Below, piece by piece: positions 63,367-64,000 of a stretch of 64,000 bases of DNA. The stretch spans positions 1,054,001 through 1,118,000 of the forward strand of contig NZ_JBFRXN010000003.1 in NCBI RefSeq assembly GCF_040947875.1, given 5' to 3'. A program made the translations under genes and the position numbers. Positions within the stretch are counted from its first letter, which is position 1. Each line of letters begins with the position of its first letter. The notes beneath the pieces are model-generated. The model did not search any database. It worked only from the letters and a program-made list of their open reading frames with translations, and was not told the origin of the DNA. Source of the stretch: Pseudomonas sp. MYb118 (GTDB lineage: Bacteria > Pseudomonadota > Gammaproteobacteria > Pseudomonadales > Pseudomonadaceae).

Positions 63367-63616
63367 GGGCCACCTCCAGGAACGCCAGCACGTCTTCGTC
63401 GATGCCCGGCACGCCGGGGTGAGCCGTCGTCAGCAGCTCGATGATCGCCGCGACGCTGCGCTGGCCGTCCACCAGGCCGAGGATCTGCCCGGCGCTGCCG
63501 TTGAGCTTGATCATGCCCTCGGGGTACAGCAACACATGGCAATCCTGGCGCGGCTCCCATTGCAGGCGAAAACCGCGGCGCAAGCTCGGCGCCTGCGTAC
63601 GATTGACCGGATTCAC
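63344..63616 (-). CDS. pqqD: PqqD, peptide chaperone of PQQ synthesis
   Basis: 90 residues from a GTG at 63616 that overlaps the pqqC stop (GTGA). The frame is open further upstream, but that part is a shadow of pqq[31 protein letters not shown] and [18 protein letters not shown] form the winged-helix RiPP recognition element that binds PqqA and presents it to PqqE. Confidence 0.95.
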   Translation of the reverse strand: MNPVNRTQAPSLRRGFRLQWEPRQDCHVLLYPEGMIKLNGSAGQILGLVDGQRSVAAIIELLTTAHPGVPGIDEDVLAFLEVAHAQFWIE

Positions 63617-64000
63617 AGGGCAATCCCCCGATGCCAGACATTGTCCTGGGTCACGCTGTGATACGGCGGGCGATGCAGCTCGTAAGCCATGCTCATGGCG
63701 TCGAGCATGCTCCACAGCACGTCGAGCTTGAATTGCAGGATGTCGAGCATGCGCTGCTGGCCGGAGGCGGTGACGTAGTGCGCCAGGGTAATGCGCAAGC
63801 CATGCTCGACATCGCGCCGCGCCTGGCCCAGGCGGGTGCGGAAATAGTCGTAGCCGGCGGCGTCGATCCACGGGTAATGGGTGGGCCAGGCATCCAGCCG
63901 AGACTGGTGGATCTGCGGGGCGAACAGCTCGGTCAGGGAGCTGCTGGCCGCTTCCTGCCAGCAGGCGCGCCGGGCGAAATTGACGTAGGCATCCACGGCG
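63613..64000 (-). CDS. pqqC: PQQ synthase PqqC (5' end outside window)
   Basis: About 129 C-terminal residues of the roughly 250-residue cofactor-free oxidase that makes the final ring closure and oxidation to [31 protein letters not shown] and [29 protein letters not shown] are conserved PqqC sequence. It is the upstream gene of the C-D-E run, with pqqD starting inside its stop codon. Confidence 0.95.
   Translation of the reverse strand, partial: AVDAYVNFARRACWQEAASSSLTELFAPQIHQSRLDAWPTHYPWIDAAGYDYFRTRLGQARRDVEHGLRITLAHYVTASGQQRMLDILQFKLDVLWSMLDAMSMAYELHRPPYHSVTQDNVWHRGIAL

Overview
The window is chromosomal DNA from a fluorescent-group Pseudomonas. The evidence is the dense REP/REPIN elements with a GTAGGAGCGAGC core, the pqqCDE-ercA-ercS gene order, Pseudomonas-type genes (DUF1652, OprD porin, MiaE, AcnB), a near-perfect Anr box, and high-GC coding sequence outside one AT-richer island. 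This assignment rests on recognised families and repeats, not on a database search.

Layout. 0-7 kb: a MocR-type regulator (cut by the window edge) divergent from a DMT exporter, small genes (cupin, TspO), then a cobalamin riboswitch driving a BtuF/C/D-like ABC transporter, and a GNAT. 7-14 kb: REP cluster, lipoproteins, a half-length DUF1254 protein, a secreted protein of unknown function, and an HscC-type Hsp70 with its membrane-anchored J-like partner. 14-24 kb: GST, an ada-alkA alkylation-repair pair, mntP behind a yybP-ykoY manganese riboswitch, a GFA protein, a siderophore receptor, a trypsin-like protease, miaE, and a universal stress gene behind an Anr/FNR box. 24-35 kb: acnB with a long structured leader, a SulP transporter, a serine-type permease, tautomerase, TetR, a D-2-hydroxyacid dehydrogenase, an APH-family phosphotransferase and an SDR.

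35.2-50.9 kb is the unusual part. Eight related minus-strand genes, two of them split by single-base frameshifts, encode proteins without signal peptides. They are built from repeated beta-rich modules of about 105 residues. Four share an N-terminal module with an invariant CHG-x3-QQCH motif. Three of these share nearly the same 5' kilobase but have unrelated-looking C-terminal parts. A 420-bp duplicate of the 3' end of the SDR gene lies inside the array. Five promoters carry a 20-bp lux-box-like palindrome (CT-N12-AG). In the three that differ outside the box, it lies exactly 22 bp from a conserved ATAGT element. A PAS-LuxR regulator, a DUF1652 gene and a small lipoprotein sit inside the array. 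I do not recognise the function of the family; a density- or signal-controlled, recombining protein family is my inference.

51-59 kb is a uronate catabolism locus: OprD porin, uronate dehydrogenase, aldarolactone lactonase, TRAP transporter (P, Q, M subunits) and aldose 1-epimerase. A GTCGTACGAC-type operator lies near both promoters. 59-64 kb holds ercS-ercA and pqqE-pqqD-pqqC on the minus strand, the PQQ / ethanol-oxidation regulatory region.
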